42,409 nt of DNA, taken from Sphingomonas pseudosanguinis (GTDB taxonomy: Bacteria; Pseudomonadota; Alphaproteobacteria; Sphingomonadales; Sphingomonadaceae). Below the pieces are notes generated by a model. That model was not told the DNA's origin, ran no database searches, and saw nothing but the letters and a program-made list of their open reading frames with translations. This document shows positions 1 through 7,834 of the stretch, in pieces. The first letter of the stretch is position 1. Each line of letters begins with the position of its first letter. The stretch covers positions 1 to 42,409 of the forward strand of contig NZ_JACIDH010000024.1 in NCBI RefSeq assembly GCF_014196255.1, written 5' to 3'. The position numbers and the translations under genes are program-made.

Positions 1-66
1 TGGGCCGAAAACCTCGAACTCGACACCGATGGCTTCACGCCTCTGCTCGCCAAGCCGCTACCGTGA
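1..66 (+). CDS. C-terminal end of an unidentified protein (partial)
   Basis: The window opens inside an open frame whose last 21 codons read to a TGA at 64-66 (ending in AKPLP). The rest of the gene lies upstream of the window. The fragment is too short to assign a family, and the frame is inferred only from being open from base 1 to the stop. Confidence 0.35.
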   Translation, partial: WAENLELDTDGFTPLLAKPLP

Positions 67-153
67 ATCCGTGGCCCGATAATGCACAGGGGCCAATCAG
101 CGCGACGCCGCTTTCAGAATGTGAGACGATGTAAATCGAGGAGAAACCATCTG

Positions 154-696
154 ATGTTTTTCGCTATTCTTGCAGCGGCTATACAGGTCCAGGCTGCTGC
201 GTCTCCCGGCATTCCACCCGCGCCCAAGCCGCTCCCGCCTTTCTCTGCTGATGTCGAAGCTGTTGCGCGTCTAAAAGGCATGAGAGTATTCGCATCTTAC
301 GAGACGTGTGGTGATGCCCGCGCTCGCAGCAACGCACGGGCTGTTGAAGCGTTCGGCACCCCACAACACTCTGCCGCGTGGGAGGAAGCAACCGTAGCAT
401 TGAAGGCCGCGCTCGTTGCTTGTCAGGAACAGCGACAGGCTTTACGTGATAAACAGGACCTCATGGAAGATGTCGCTGTAAACGGATCATTACACGATCG
501 AGACTTGGCCGCTCGACAAGTCGAAAGTATTTCATACGAACTTAAATCTATTGAGCAATACTACGTAAACGAAACTATCCGCTATAGACACCTTGTTGTG
601 ATTGGCTGGGGCAGTCCTCACTGCGACGCCCACCCGGACGGCTACATGCCGCCTTCAAGCATATGCAAAGCTGGCGAAGACCCGTTCAAACCGTAA
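154..696 (+). CDS. Hypothetical secreted protein with N-terminal signal sequence
   Basis: I do not recognise this 180-residue protein. The ATG at 154 is chosen over an upstream in-frame start at 82 because GAGGAG lies at 138-143, about 10 nt before it, and because it gives a short hydrophobic N-terminus (MFFAILAAAIQVQAAA) like a Sec signal peptide, followed by a Pro-rich linker. The mature part has four cysteines (around SYETCGD, ALVACQE, SPHCDAH and SSICKAG) and a helical, charged middle (residues about 85-150), so a disulphide-bonded periplasmic protein is possible. The gene looks lower in GC than most of the window, which suggests separate acquisition. No operon partner is evident: the next gene is on the opposite strand. 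Confidence 0.6.
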   Translation: MFFAILAAAIQVQAAASPGIPPAPKPLPPFSADVEAVARLKGMRVFASYETCGDARARSNARAVEAFGTPQHSAAWEEATVALKAALVACQEQRQALRDKQDLMEDVAVNGSLHDRDLAARQVESISYELKSIEQYYVNETIRYRHLVVIGWGSPHCDAHPDGYMPPSSICKAGEDPFKP

Positions 697-829
697 CCAC
701 ATACCCAATCCCGGCCGTTTGATCGGTGGATGACGTGATGGACTCTATCGCCCGATCGAGGGCATTCCCGAAATTCGATCCTTTTTGAGTGGGATTTGGC
801 CAGCGCGGTTCGGCTAGCCGTGAGGCTAA

Positions 830-1603
830 TCAGCTCCGTTCAGCCGCGTCCTCTTGTGCGACGGCCTCAACATCCGCAGCTGGCGCCTGCACGACCTCCA
901 GTGCCACATTTGCAATCTCGGCCGCTGTCACCTGCAACTGGGTTATCGGCGTTGAGCTTGTGTCGACCCGGTCAAGGCCGCTCTCAGAAATTTTGACCAG
1001 GAAACGGTCGACATCGTTGAGGATGACCAGCTTGATAGACTGGTCCTCGTCGAGCGCGAGCTGCTGAACCGTGCCCTCATAAGCCACGATAAAGCCGTCG
1101 TGGCTGGTCTTGGTGAGCACATAGGCGACGACGAAGGAGTCGCCTTTTTTGACCGCCTGCACGGCGGGATTGAGCCATCCGAACGCAATGGGGTCCGTCT
1201 TGCCACTCACGGCGTCGCGCTGCACGATCCATTGGGCGATGACGCCTGTTACCACGCCGACGAGGAGCATCGCCGAGAGCCATGCCTCCAATGCGAGGTC
1301 CGTCGCGCCTCGGGCATCGGAAGCACCCCGCAATAAGGCGCGGTATATGTTGGGATCGAAGTCGACACCAACACAGAAGCCAGTTGTCTGGCACCAAGCC
1401 GCTTGCAGAGCGAAGAAGCCCGTTCCTAGCAGATGTCCTACAATGGTGCCGAAGACCACCATGAACAGCGTCAGGGTGGAGTTTGGTCGATCCGGCGACG
1501 GGCTCAGGAAGTCAGTTCGTTCGCCGGCACGCCAGCCAGCCCAGAAGCACAGGCCCGGGAAGATCAGCAGCAGAACGAGAAAAAGCGAGTAGCTGAAGGC
1601 CAA
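830..1603 (-). CDS. Membrane protein of unknown function (DUF6338-like architecture)
   Basis: A 257-residue protein with three predicted membrane segments: residues about 3-22 (FSYSLFLVLLLIFPGLCF), 45-68 and 108-127. A soluble C-terminal half follows (about 130-257) with a beta-rich stretch around KKGDSFVVAYVLTKTSHDGF and an acidic, Ala/Glu-rich tail. This arrangement resembles small DUF6338-type inner-membrane proteins, but that is a resemblance of layout and not a firm assignment. The start is a TTG at 1603; no in-frame ATG exists upstream before a stop. It lies only 5 nt downstream of the stop of the small ORF at 1609-1782, so the two are probably co-transcribed. Function unknown. Confidence 0.55.
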   Translation of the reverse strand: MAFSYSLFLVLLLIFPGLCFWAGWRAGERTDFLSPSPDRPNSTLTLFMVVFGTIVGHLLGTGFFALQAAWCQTTGFCVGVDFDPNIYRALLRGASDARGATDLALEAWLSAMLLVGVVTGVIAQWIVQRDAVSGKTDPIAFGWLNPAVQAVKKGDSFVVAYVLTKTSHDGFIVAYEGTVQQLALDEDQSIKLVILNDVDRFLVKISESGLDRVDTSSTPITQLQVTAAEIANVALEVVQAPAADVEAVAQEDAAERS

Positions 1604-1608
1604 GCCAA

Positions 1609-1782
1609 TTATGCCGTGACAGGAATCGAGCTGTCCTGCTTGTCGCTATCGGCGGCCGCATTAGCGCTCACGACGTACACGCCGTTTTCGACGCGCGACG
1701 CCTGTCGCACGGCCTGCCATGTGCCGTACCTGCTTTTGACCCGGCGGGCCAAACGCATCGAAGTGCTGGTATTCACGCGCAT
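1609..1782 (-). CDS. Small basic protein, probably co-transcribed with the membrane gene
   Basis: A 57-codon ORF starting at ATG 1782, preceded by GGAG about 6 nt upstream (reverse complement of about 1787-1793). An earlier in-frame ATG at 1809 lacks this site. The N-terminal half is basic (MRLARRVKSRYGTWQAVR) and the C-terminal half polar. No family recognised. Its stop lies 5 nt before the TTG start of the membrane protein at 1603, which supports a two-gene unit. The basic half could bind nucleic acid or membrane surface, but nothing in the sequence proves this. Confidence 0.4.
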   Translation of the reverse strand: MRVNTSTSMRLARRVKSRYGTWQAVRQASRVENGVYVVSANAAADSDKQDSSIPVTA

Positions 1783-1948
1783 CCTGATTCTCCAACATCC
1801 GAAATACATGTTGGTTCACCCAGCGTCCACCCAGGCTGAGGGCACACAGGACACTCTCGTGCAGCGGTTACCGGGTGTCTGCCTAGAAGCACTTAAAACT
1901 CCGTCCCAATTGGGACTGTCGACGGTACCCTGACTGAGTGAGCGTCTG

Positions 1949-2566
1949 TTAGCGTATATCTGGGTCCGTTCTATGTACCGCCCCGGATTGGTCATGAGCT
2001 TCGCGGATGCGCATGACAGTCTGACGGCTGGTGCCGAAGCGGGATGCGAGTGAGTTGATGCTTTCACCCCGGCCAAGGGCTTCCAAAATCTGTGACCGTT
2101 TACGGTCGTCTATTGATGGGGATCGGCCCAGCCGCCTCCCCTCCGCTCGCGCTCGAGCCAAACCGGATTGCGTGCGCTCTATAAGGAGATCGCGTTCAAA
2201 CTGGGCGACTGCGTTGATCACGCCCATTGTCATGCGACCGGCCGAGCTGGTGAGGTCGACTCCGCCCAGAGCCAGACAGTGAACCCGAACCCCCATGTCG
2301 TCGAGTTGGCGGACGGTCGTGCCGACGTCGATTGCGTCTCGCCCCAAGCGGTCAAGTTTGGTCACCACTAGGACGTCGCCCTTTTCGAGGCGGTCCAACA
2401 GGCGGGCAAATCCCTTTCGCGCGCGAGCAGCGACGCTGCCAGACACGGTTTCCGCAATGATCCGATGTGGCTCGATCACGAAACCAGCTGCCGTGATTTC
2501 TTGGACCTGGTTTTCGGCTGTCTGACCAACGGTCGATACCCGGACGTATGCGAAAGTGCGTGCCAA
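1949..2566 (-). CDS. Serine recombinase / resolvase (Tn3-resolvase/invertase type)
   Basis: A 205-residue small serine recombinase. The N-terminal catalytic domain starts with FAYVRVSTVGQ, giving the nucleophile Ser11, and continues with the conserved LVVTKLDRLGRD (about residues 65-77) and the QFERDLLIERTQSGLARARAEGR linker helix. The C-terminal helix-turn-helix is SINSLASRFGTSRQTVMRIR (about 169-188). Full length for the family (about 180-210). The start codon is TTG at 2564-2566; no in-frame ATG lies upstream. A cluster of TGTCC repeats just upstream (2580-2662) looks like its res site. No matching Tn3 transposase is present, so this is either a stand-alone multimer-resolution system or a remnant of a transposon. 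Confidence 0.9.
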   Translation of the reverse strand: MARTFAYVRVSTVGQTAENQVQEITAAGFVIEPHRIIAETVSGSVAARARKGFARLLDRLEKGDVLVVTKLDRLGRDAIDVGTTVRQLDDMGVRVHCLALGGVDLTSSAGRMTMGVINAVAQFERDLLIERTQSGLARARAEGRRLGRSPSIDDRKRSQILEALGRGESINSLASRFGTSRQTVMRIREAHDQSGAVHRTDPDIR

Positions 2567-2579
2567 GAGTGGTTTTACC

Positions 2580-2662
2580 TGTCCGAAAAGGATGTCCGGA
2601 TCATATTGCCTGTCCAGAATGCTGCAAAGCTATTTTATGGACATACCCGCTACAGAGTGTCC
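2580..2662. promoter_or_regulatory. Candidate res (resolution) site with TGTCC repeats
   Basis: Just upstream of the resolvase start, TGTCC occurs at 2580, 2593, 2611 and 2658, and its inverse GGACA at 2639. Reading outward, the half-sites are TGTCCGAAAA, TGTCCGGATC, TGTCCAGAAT, TGTCCATAAA and TGTCCGAAAT, a consensus close to the TGTCY half-sites of Tn3/gamma-delta res. The pair at 2611 and 2643 forms an inverted repeat of about 33 bp, like a res subsite. Position, orientation variety and motif all fit; no binding data. Confidence 0.6.
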
Positions 2663-2700
2663 GAAATCGATCTATTAAAGCCGTACGGGGGGATGACGTA

Positions 2701-3672
2701 TTATTTAAATCTCGAAAATGCATAGCCGCCGTAGATACGGCCAATGGTCTGGCCCAGCTTTCGATTATGAACTTCGTGATGCTCATTCGCCCAAGTCACG
2801 ATGCCTAGATTCGTTTCCCAGTCCGCCATGTGATGGCCTTCAAGATTGGGTGTGCTTTGACCTGGCGGGATTTTCCATATGTCTGGTGCGACATCGGCCA
2901 AAGGCACCACGGGGCCAACTGCACCCTTTCGAACCATGGGTTGACGGTGTGGGTCGACTGCTACCCAATGGCGCTTGGCAAAGGTGTTGGTGCTGCCACC
3001 TTGCAGCAAGCTGGAGTCGATCTGCAAAATGATCCAGCTATCGCCTCAATGCTTCATCAATGTCAGTGTTTCGGCCAAAGGGCTCTTTAAGAGGCCTGCG
3101 CCCATCGTGTCGGCGCGTACCGCCGCACCGGCTGCGACGAACCATCGACGCAAGACGCGTGGATAGGTAATCGATCCAAATTCATCCCTCGGTGTCACTG
3201 CGCCGACATCAACCGGCCGGGTCGATGCGCTCAGGCAAGACATGGTCATCCAGTCGATATCGTTGATATGTCGCCGGCGCGGAGTGGCCGCACGGGCTTG
3301 GCGCAGTTTGATAGCCGCCGGAATTTCGCCATCGGCACTCGACAGACTGAGCGCCGCATTGCGATTGCCAAACCGGAAACGACCACGTTCCCACAACGAG
3401 ATCGCATAGGTGACATAGATGTCCGGCCGATCATGGATCAGGCAGTATAAAAAGACGGCAGGCCCGCAATAGGATGTTTCGAGTTGATCGGGCAGCTTGC
3501 CATCGAGCCGCGCTTTGATCTGACCGGCAAAATCGTCGCGGGTGATTGGCCAGCCGGCAGGACTGCGTTGTAACGCGGCATGGCGTTTGATGTCTTTCAC
3601 GCGGCCGATCTCGATGAAGCGCAGGAGTAACGCTTGCGCGGCCTTCAACCGGGCTGCGTTTCCGCTGATCAT
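2701..3672 (-). pseudogene. Putative C39-like cysteine peptidase/effector gene, split by an in-frame stop
   Basis: Translation from ATG 3672 runs 208 codons to a TGA at 3048-3046, and the same frame then continues open to 2701. The upstream half has SYCGPAVFLYCLIHD with Cys69, resembling the Q/SxCGPA nucleophile motif of C39/papain-like peptidases. The downstream half has KRHWVAVD (His at about codon 235), resembling the HWVVL catalytic-His strand. Sequence around the stop suggests paired small indels: one frame reads DEALRR, then the original frame resumes with SWIILQIDSSLLQGG. The two halves therefore look like one roughly 323-codon gene that has been inactivated, unless a sequencing error is responsible. 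Its ATG overlaps the stop of the DUF805-like gene by 4 nt. The family assignment is by motif only; a toxin or effector role is speculative. Confidence 0.55.
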
Positions 3673-4343
3673 GGCTTACTCTCCCTCAGGAGATCGTCGA
3701 TGCGGTTCGACAGGGCAGCGTTATCATTGTCAAGGGGATCATGCGATTGGTTGGCCACGTCGGACGGCCCTCGTGACTCGGCAACCGCTGGCGCCGTCCG
3801 TTGGACCCGAGCTAAACGCTCTTCCGCCAAGGCATCCTGCCAAGCCCGCACCCCTACGCCGGCGCTGATACCGGCAAGAATGAAGCATGCGGCCACAAGC
3901 GCTCCCGGATAAGTTTCGCCTACAGGATGCACATTGAATTGCGGAGGGGGTGGACCGAACCGGTTGGCGATTGCGGTTCCCGGGCGTCCGACCAGGGCTG
4001 CACCGCCTACAAGGGCCAGACCCAGCGAACTCCACACAACGGCATCACCGCCGTGTCCGAGCCAGCGGATCCCGGCAGTGACCAACAATGCTGCAATACC
4101 CAGGCCAACGGCGAGCACCAGCCAGCCGCTCTGATCGCAATCGTGAACGCGCCGGACGGTTTCAGTGATGAGCTTCGCCGCGATCAATCCCAGCGCAGCA
4201 TAGATGCCGGCCACAGCATAACCACCCAGGTGGGCGAGCAAGTTGGCGGCGATTACGGTCAGTCCAAGCGCCATGGCGAACCACGCCATCCACCGGATCC
4301 GAGAGGCGCGCGCAGCAAAGGAGAAAAATCGGATCAAACCCAA
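3669..4343 (-). CDS. DUF805-like inner-membrane protein
   Basis: A roughly 224-residue protein with about five membrane segments in its first 170 residues. It begins GLIRFFSFAARASRIRWM, like the SFxGRASR start of DUF805 proteins, and contains VRRVHDCDQSGW, close to the RRLHDxxxSGW motif of that family. After the last membrane segment there is a soluble C-terminal tail of about 55 residues rich in Asp/Asn. AAGGAG lies 7 nt before the TTG at 4343 and only about 3 nt before a GTG at 4349, so I prefer the TTG; the GTG is the alternative. The stop overlaps (ATGA) the start of the broken peptidase-like gene, indicating a two-gene operon. It may be a membrane partner or immunity-like protein for that gene, which is inference. 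Confidence 0.65.
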   Translation of the reverse strand: MGLIRFFSFAARASRIRWMAWFAMALGLTVIAANLLAHLGGYAVAGIYAALGLIAAKLITETVRRVHDCDQSGWLVLAVGLGIAALLVTAGIRWLGHGGDAVVWSSLGLALVGGAALVGRPGTAIANRFGPPPPQFNVHPVGETYPGALVAACFILAGISAGVGVRAWQDALAEERLARVQRTAPAVAESRGPSDVANQSHDPLDNDNAALSNRIDDLLRESKP

Positions 4344-4419
4344 TGCCACGCTCCTTACATCAGCTTCTGGGTCAGAACGTATAGCATATCAAAGGGACGC
4401 AAAGACTTTGCTGTTATAT

Positions 4420-4980
4420 TTAATCAATACCATCATGAGCATCATCGGCCGTGACAATGGATTGCAAATTGTCGATGCCGTTTCGGATCGGTTGATAAAG
4501 TAGCCTGGAATCGTCGAGCATGCTGGCTGGCGTGGGCGTAATCCAGTCAGCACCGCGGAGGGGATAGGGGCCGTAGAAAAGGTCACCCAACGCACGCCGG
4601 TAATGAGCATTCATCCAGCGACGTCGCCGATGCTTGGGTACATCGTGGATCATATGGCAGCGCTGGCAAAGCGCGGCGAGCTTTTCGAATCGGCTATCGC
4701 TTGGATCATGATGAAGGTGCGCGCAGGCCAGCACTACCGATGTCCATCTGCCGACTGTCAGGATGTCCTCGGCCGGGCGGCGAATCCGGCGCCCCTCCCC
4801 GCTTCGCCAATAGAGACGCTGTGAGTCCCACCAGCGCCCATCGCCAAGGTGGAACACCCTTTCGTTATGCCGTCGTCCGCAATGCTCGCAGCATCCCTTG
4901 GCCCGGACAAAGCGAACGAAGCGGGAGATGTGCTTCCAGTCTATGGGATAGAGAAAGACATGCTCAGGCCGGATCGGCAT
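4420..4980 (-). CDS. HNH-endonuclease-like zinc-binding protein
   Basis: A 186-residue protein from ATG 4980. It has two zinc-type cysteine pairs, CEHCG (about residues 31-35) and CQRCH (about 105-109), bracketing ACAHLHHDPSD (about 85-95), the layout of HNH nucleases in which H-x-x-HD carries the catalytic His. The usual Asn of the HNH core is not obvious: where relatives have DPxNNxxxNL this protein has DPSDSRFEKL. It may therefore be a degenerate or divergent HNH protein. Its ATG lies inside the end of the upstream serine recombinase (17 nt overlap), so the two are translationally linked. Longer in-frame starts (5148) would run back through the recombinase and are rejected. Confidence 0.6.
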   Translation of the reverse strand: MPIRPEHVFLYPIDWKHISRFVRFVRAKGCCEHCGRRHNERVFHLGDGRWWDSQRLYWRSGEGRRIRRPAEDILTVGRWTSVVLACAHLHHDPSDSRFEKLAALCQRCHMIHDVPKHRRRRWMNAHYRRALGDLFYGPYPLRGADWITPTPASMLDDSRLLYQPIRNGIDNLQSIVTADDAHDGID

Positions 4981-5581
4981 CGGCCAGCTCCGACGGCATT
5001 TCAGGCACGCTGGCCATGGACCCCACCGCGCCAGCAATTGCGGCAGGTAGAAATCGATAGACCGTCCCGCGCGATATGCCGAGCTCGCGGGCGATATGCG
5101 CCGGGCGCATGCCGCCAGCCGCCAGCTGCCGGACCGCCTCCGGGTCAATGCGCGGTTTGCCGCCTTTATAGACGCCGCGCGCCTTGGCCGCCGCGATGCC
5201 TTCCGCCTGGCGCTCTTTGCGCAGGTTCGTCTCGAACTCCGCGAACACCCCCAGCATGTCGAGGAACGCCTTGCCAGCCGCCGTCGTCGTATCGATCGGC
5301 TGCTCGGTGGCCTTGAGTGCCACGCCCCTGCCCTTCAGCTCATGGACGATGTCCTGCAGGTCCTTCATCGATCGTGCCAGCCGGTCGATACGCGTGACGA
5401 CGAGGGTGTCACCTTCGCGAAGGAAGTCGAGCAGGATCTGCAGCTCGGTCCGCCCGCCGCGATCGGTGCCCGACTTTTTCTCCGATCGGATCGTCTGGCA
5501 TCCAGCCGCTCGCAGCGCGGCTTCCTGAATGCCCAGATCCTGATCGAGCGTCGACACGCGCGCATAGCCGAAAAGTGTCAT
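4964..5581 (-). CDS. Serine recombinase (resolvase/invertase family)
   Basis: A 205-residue small serine recombinase starting at ATG 5581. The catalytic domain has FGYARVSTLDQD (Ser10), LVVTRIDRLARS (about residues 61-72) and FAEFETNLRKERQAEGIAAA, and is followed by a helix-turn-helix, PAHIARELGISRGTVYRFLP (about 160-179). It shares the domain plan of the 1949-2566 recombinase but differs clearly in sequence, so they are not a recent duplication. It belongs to the plasmid-borne DNA-invertase-like group. The 3' end overlaps the HNH-like gene by 17 nt. Upstream (5582-5814) is a 233-nt spacer shared with the divergent toxin-antitoxin pair. Confidence 0.9.
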   Translation of the reverse strand: MTLFGYARVSTLDQDLGIQEAALRAAGCQTIRSEKKSGTDRGGRTELQILLDFLREGDTLVVTRIDRLARSMKDLQDIVHELKGRGVALKATEQPIDTTTAAGKAFLDMLGVFAEFETNLRKERQAEGIAAAKARGVYKGGKPRIDPEAVRQLAAGGMRPAHIARELGISRGTVYRFLPAAIAGAVGSMASVPEMPSELADADPA

Positions 5582-5814
5582 GGAGGCCCTTTCTGTTCGA
5601 TCAGCTTCTAGACCCTCGGCGGCAACTGTTCAATATCGCTGCAAACGACCCTGATCGGACGCTGCGGGTGTTTCATCGGCCGTGTCCCATCACGGTATAC
5701 CTACATTGACATATGCACGATGACACCCTGGAAGTATCTTCCCACAGCCTAGTTGTGTCACATTCTTTCTTCTGGCATGTTCCTAGCTCGATACCGACTG
5801 GAAGGAGTGCGAAG

Positions 5815-6105
5815 GTGACATCAAAATCCATAGATATCAACGTTGCCGGTAATGGCCGCATGGTTCTTCCAGCATCGGTACGAAAGGCGATGGGTCTACA
5901 TGGCGATACGAAGATCATCCTAACGGTCGAGGATGATCAGGTGCGCCTGTCCCCCATTGGTCATGGCGTATCACGCGCGCAGGCACTCTATCGAGCACAT
6001 GCCAAACATGCCCGCACGACCGACGACTTCCTGGAAGATCGGAAGGCGGAAGCTGCCGCTGATCACGGTGAGGACACGTCCGCTGCATCGGATCGAGACG
6101 CATAA
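5815..6105 (+). CDS. vapB: AbrB/MazE-type antitoxin (VapB)
   Basis: A 96-residue protein with an N-terminal swapped-hairpin AbrB DNA-binding domain: the stretch from INVAGNGRMVLPASVRKAMG to VEDDQVRLSP (about residues 7-47) matches the family's 'G-R-hydrophobic-LP-x-x-R-x-x-G' pattern. The C-terminal half is charged and probably disordered, as expected for the toxin-binding tail. GTG at 5815 is chosen because GGAG stands at 5804-5807; an upstream ATG at 5713 would add an unrelated 34-residue extension. The stop overlaps the toxin's ATG by one base (TAATG), a typical antitoxin-toxin coupling. Autoregulation by binding upstream DNA is expected for the family but no operator is proven here. Confidence 0.85.
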   Translation: MTSKSIDINVAGNGRMVLPASVRKAMGLHGDTKIILTVEDDQVRLSPIGHGVSRAQALYRAHAKHARTTDDFLEDRKAEAAADHGEDTSAASDRDA

Positions 6106-6491
6106 TGGCATCCGTCGTTCTCGACGCATCCGCAGTGTTGGCGTTGGTCCGAGATGAACCCGGTGCCGACAAGGTCGCCCCCCACATCGGGCGCGCAGCG
6201 ATATCGGCGGTCAATCTTCAGGAGGTGATCAAGGAGCTGCTGCTCAGTGGCCTCGACGAGCCGACCACCCGCGAATTGCTCGACGAGCTTCGACTAGACG
6301 TTCACGCCCACGATACCGAAGCGGCCTATGCCGCCGCGGCTCTCCATGCCCAGACGCGCCAATATGGTCGTGGACTAGGTGACCGATCATGTCTCGCGCT
6401 CGCTGTGCAGCTTGGGGTCCCTGCCCTCACCGCCGATCGTGAGTGGAAAAAGGTGAAGGTTAATAACTTGAAGCTTGAGCATATCCGTTAG
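6105..6491 (+). CDS. vapC: PIN-domain ribonuclease toxin (VapC)
   Basis: A 128-residue PIN-domain protein of normal VapC length. The acidic metal-binding residues are visible: Asp7 in VVLDASAVLAL, Glu40 in NLQEVIKE, Asp93 in GLGDRSCLALA and Asp111 in LTADREWKK. VapC toxins are Mg-dependent endoribonucleases that act on tRNA or rRNA; the specific target cannot be told from sequence. It is translated directly after the antitoxin through a TAATG overlap. It ends only about 20 nt before the left end of the IS3 element, so the downstream side of this locus has been rearranged. Confidence 0.88.
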   Translation: MASVVLDASAVLALVRDEPGADKVAPHIGRAAISAVNLQEVIKELLLSGLDEPTTRELLDELRLDVHAHDTEAAYAAAALHAQTRQYGRGLGDRSCLALAVQLGVPALTADREWKKVKVNNLKLEHIR

Positions 6492-6552
6492 TTTGAGGGT
6501 TCAGGCGTGACTATGAACCGCCCCGTGTTTGCCGGAGGCCGTGGGTTGTGAG

Positions 6553-7458
6553 TTACGCTGCCATATCGAGGTTCTCCGCGGCAGCATAATATTGCTCTTC
6601 GGCTTCGGCAGGCGGGATGTTGCCGATGGGCTCCAGCAGGCGACGATGGTTGAACCAGTCGACCCATTCGAGCGTGGCATATTCGACGGCTTCGAAGCTG
6701 CGCCACGGCCCACGCCTGTGGATCACCTCGGCCTTGTAGAGGCCGTTGATCGTCTCCGCCAAAGCGTTGTCGTAGCTGTCGCCGACGCTGCCGACCGATG
6801 GCTCTATCCCGGCTTCGGCGAGGCGCTTGGTGTACTTGATAGACACGTATTGCGACCCGCGGTCGCTATGATGGATGAGGCCGCCGCGATGGGCCGGCCG
6901 GCGGTCGTGGAGAGCCTGCTCCAGGGCATCGAGGACGAAGCTGGCGTGCGCCGTTCTGCTCGCCCGCCACCCCACGATCCGCCTGGCGTAGGTATCGATG
7001 ACGAAGGCGACGTAGACGAAGCCCGCCCAGGTCGCGACGTAGGTGAAGTCCGACACCCACAGCATGTTCGGCGCTGGCGCATAGAACCTGCGGTTGACGT
7101 GATCCAGCGGGCACGGCGCTGCCTTGTCGCTCATCGTCGTGCGAACCGGCTTCCCCCGGATCACGCCCTGTAGACCCATATCGCGCATCAGCCGCTCGAT
7201 GGTGCAGCGGGCGACCGGGAAGCCCTCGCGCATCATCTGCCGCCAGACCTTGCGGACGCCGTAGACCGCGAAGTTCTCGGCGAACACGCGAGCCACTTCG
7301 GGCTTGAGAACCTGATCCCGCTGCGCCCGCGCCGATAGGCGCATTGGATCCTGCCGCTGCGCGACACGCTCGAAATACGTCGATGGGGCGATCGGCAAGA
7401 CGCGGCAGATCGGCTCGACCCCATAGGCTTCACGGTGATCGTCGATGAAGGCGATCAT
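6553..7458 (-). CDS. IS3-family transposase OrfB (rve integrase domain)
   Basis: A 301-residue DDE transposase subunit. An N-terminal HTH_21-like region (about residues 40-95, YGVRKVWRQMMREG) is followed by the rve catalytic core: WVSDFTYVATW (first Asp), HHSDRGSQYVS (second Asp) and AETINGLYKAEVI (Glu). The end motif YIxxWNH/YNxxRxH appears as EWVDWFNHRRLLEPIGNIPP. Its ATG overlaps the stop of orfA (ATGA), and the frame is open some way upstream. Both coupled re-initiation and a -1 frameshift fusion, known for IS3 elements, are possible. No inactivating mutation is visible. Confidence 0.93.
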   Translation of the reverse strand: MIAFIDDHREAYGVEPICRVLPIAPSTYFERVAQRQDPMRLSARAQRDQVLKPEVARVFAENFAVYGVRKVWRQMMREGFPVARCTIERLMRDMGLQGVIRGKPVRTTMSDKAAPCPLDHVNRRFYAPAPNMLWVSDFTYVATWAGFVYVAFVIDTYARRIVGWRASRTAHASFVLDALEQALHDRRPAHRGGLIHHSDRGSQYVSIKYTKRLAEAGIEPSVGSVGDSYDNALAETINGLYKAEVIHRRGPWRSFEAVEYATLEWVDWFNHRRLLEPIGNIPPAEAEEQYYAAAENLDMAA

Positions 7459-7781
7459 CGCCGGAACGGGCGGTCGAGCTCCGCCTGGGCAAAATATGCG
7501 GATGCCTTGCGGAGGATCTCATTGGCCTGGCGCAACTCGCGGACTTCGCGCTCCAGCGCCTTTACCTTGTCGGCGACCTCCGTCGGCACGCCAGCGCGCT
7601 TGCCGCTGTTCACCTCTGCCTTCTTTACCCACTCATGCAGCGTCTGCGGAACGCAGCCGATCTTCTCGGCAATGGAAACTATCGCTGCCCATCGCGATGG
7701 GTGATCGCGCTCGTGGTCCAGCACCATCCGTACCGCTCGCTCGCGGACTTCAGGCGCAAACTTGTTCGTCGTCTTGCTCAT
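7455..7781 (-). CDS. IS3-family transposase OrfA (HTH domain)
   Basis: A 108-residue HTH_Tnp_1 protein: an N-terminal helix-turn-helix (KFAPEVRERAVRMVLD to GCVPQTLHEWVKKAE) binds the IS ends, followed by a leucine-zipper-like coiled coil (VKALEREVRELRQANEILRK) for multimerisation. This is the normal length and layout for the family. It precedes orfB on the same strand with a 4-nt overlap. Near the end of orfA, around YFAQAELDRP, both frames are open, which is where the OrfAB fusion would be made. Confidence 0.92.
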   Translation of the reverse strand: MSKTTNKFAPEVRERAVRMVLDHERDHPSRWAAIVSIAEKIGCVPQTLHEWVKKAEVNSGKRAGVPTEVADKVKALEREVRELRQANEILRKASAYFAQAELDRPFRR

Positions 7782-7834
7782 ACAGGCTCCACCTTCTCAG
7801 GAGTTGGAGCCTCCGACAAACCCGGGGCGGTTCA

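Larger units (their letters stand above)
6514..7834. mobile_element. IS3-family insertion sequence, about 1.32 kb
   Basis: Terminal inverted repeats of 26 bp are visible: left 6514-6539 beginning TGAACCGCCCCGTGTTTG, right 7809-7834 whose reverse complement begins TGAACCGCCCCGGGTTTG. They differ at two positions. The element carries the usual orfA (7455-7781) and orfB (6553-7458) on the minus strand. No matching 3-4 bp direct repeat flanks the two ends, so the flanks have probably been rearranged after insertion. The ardC-like gene on the right is cut at the element's edge. Confidence 0.88.

Noticed and set aside
1949..3672. A complete Tn3-family transposon around the first resolvase
   Set aside because: The adjacent minus-strand ORFs do not resemble a Tn3 transposase, and no 38-bp GGGG-type inverted repeats were seen; only the resolvase and its res-like site are supported.
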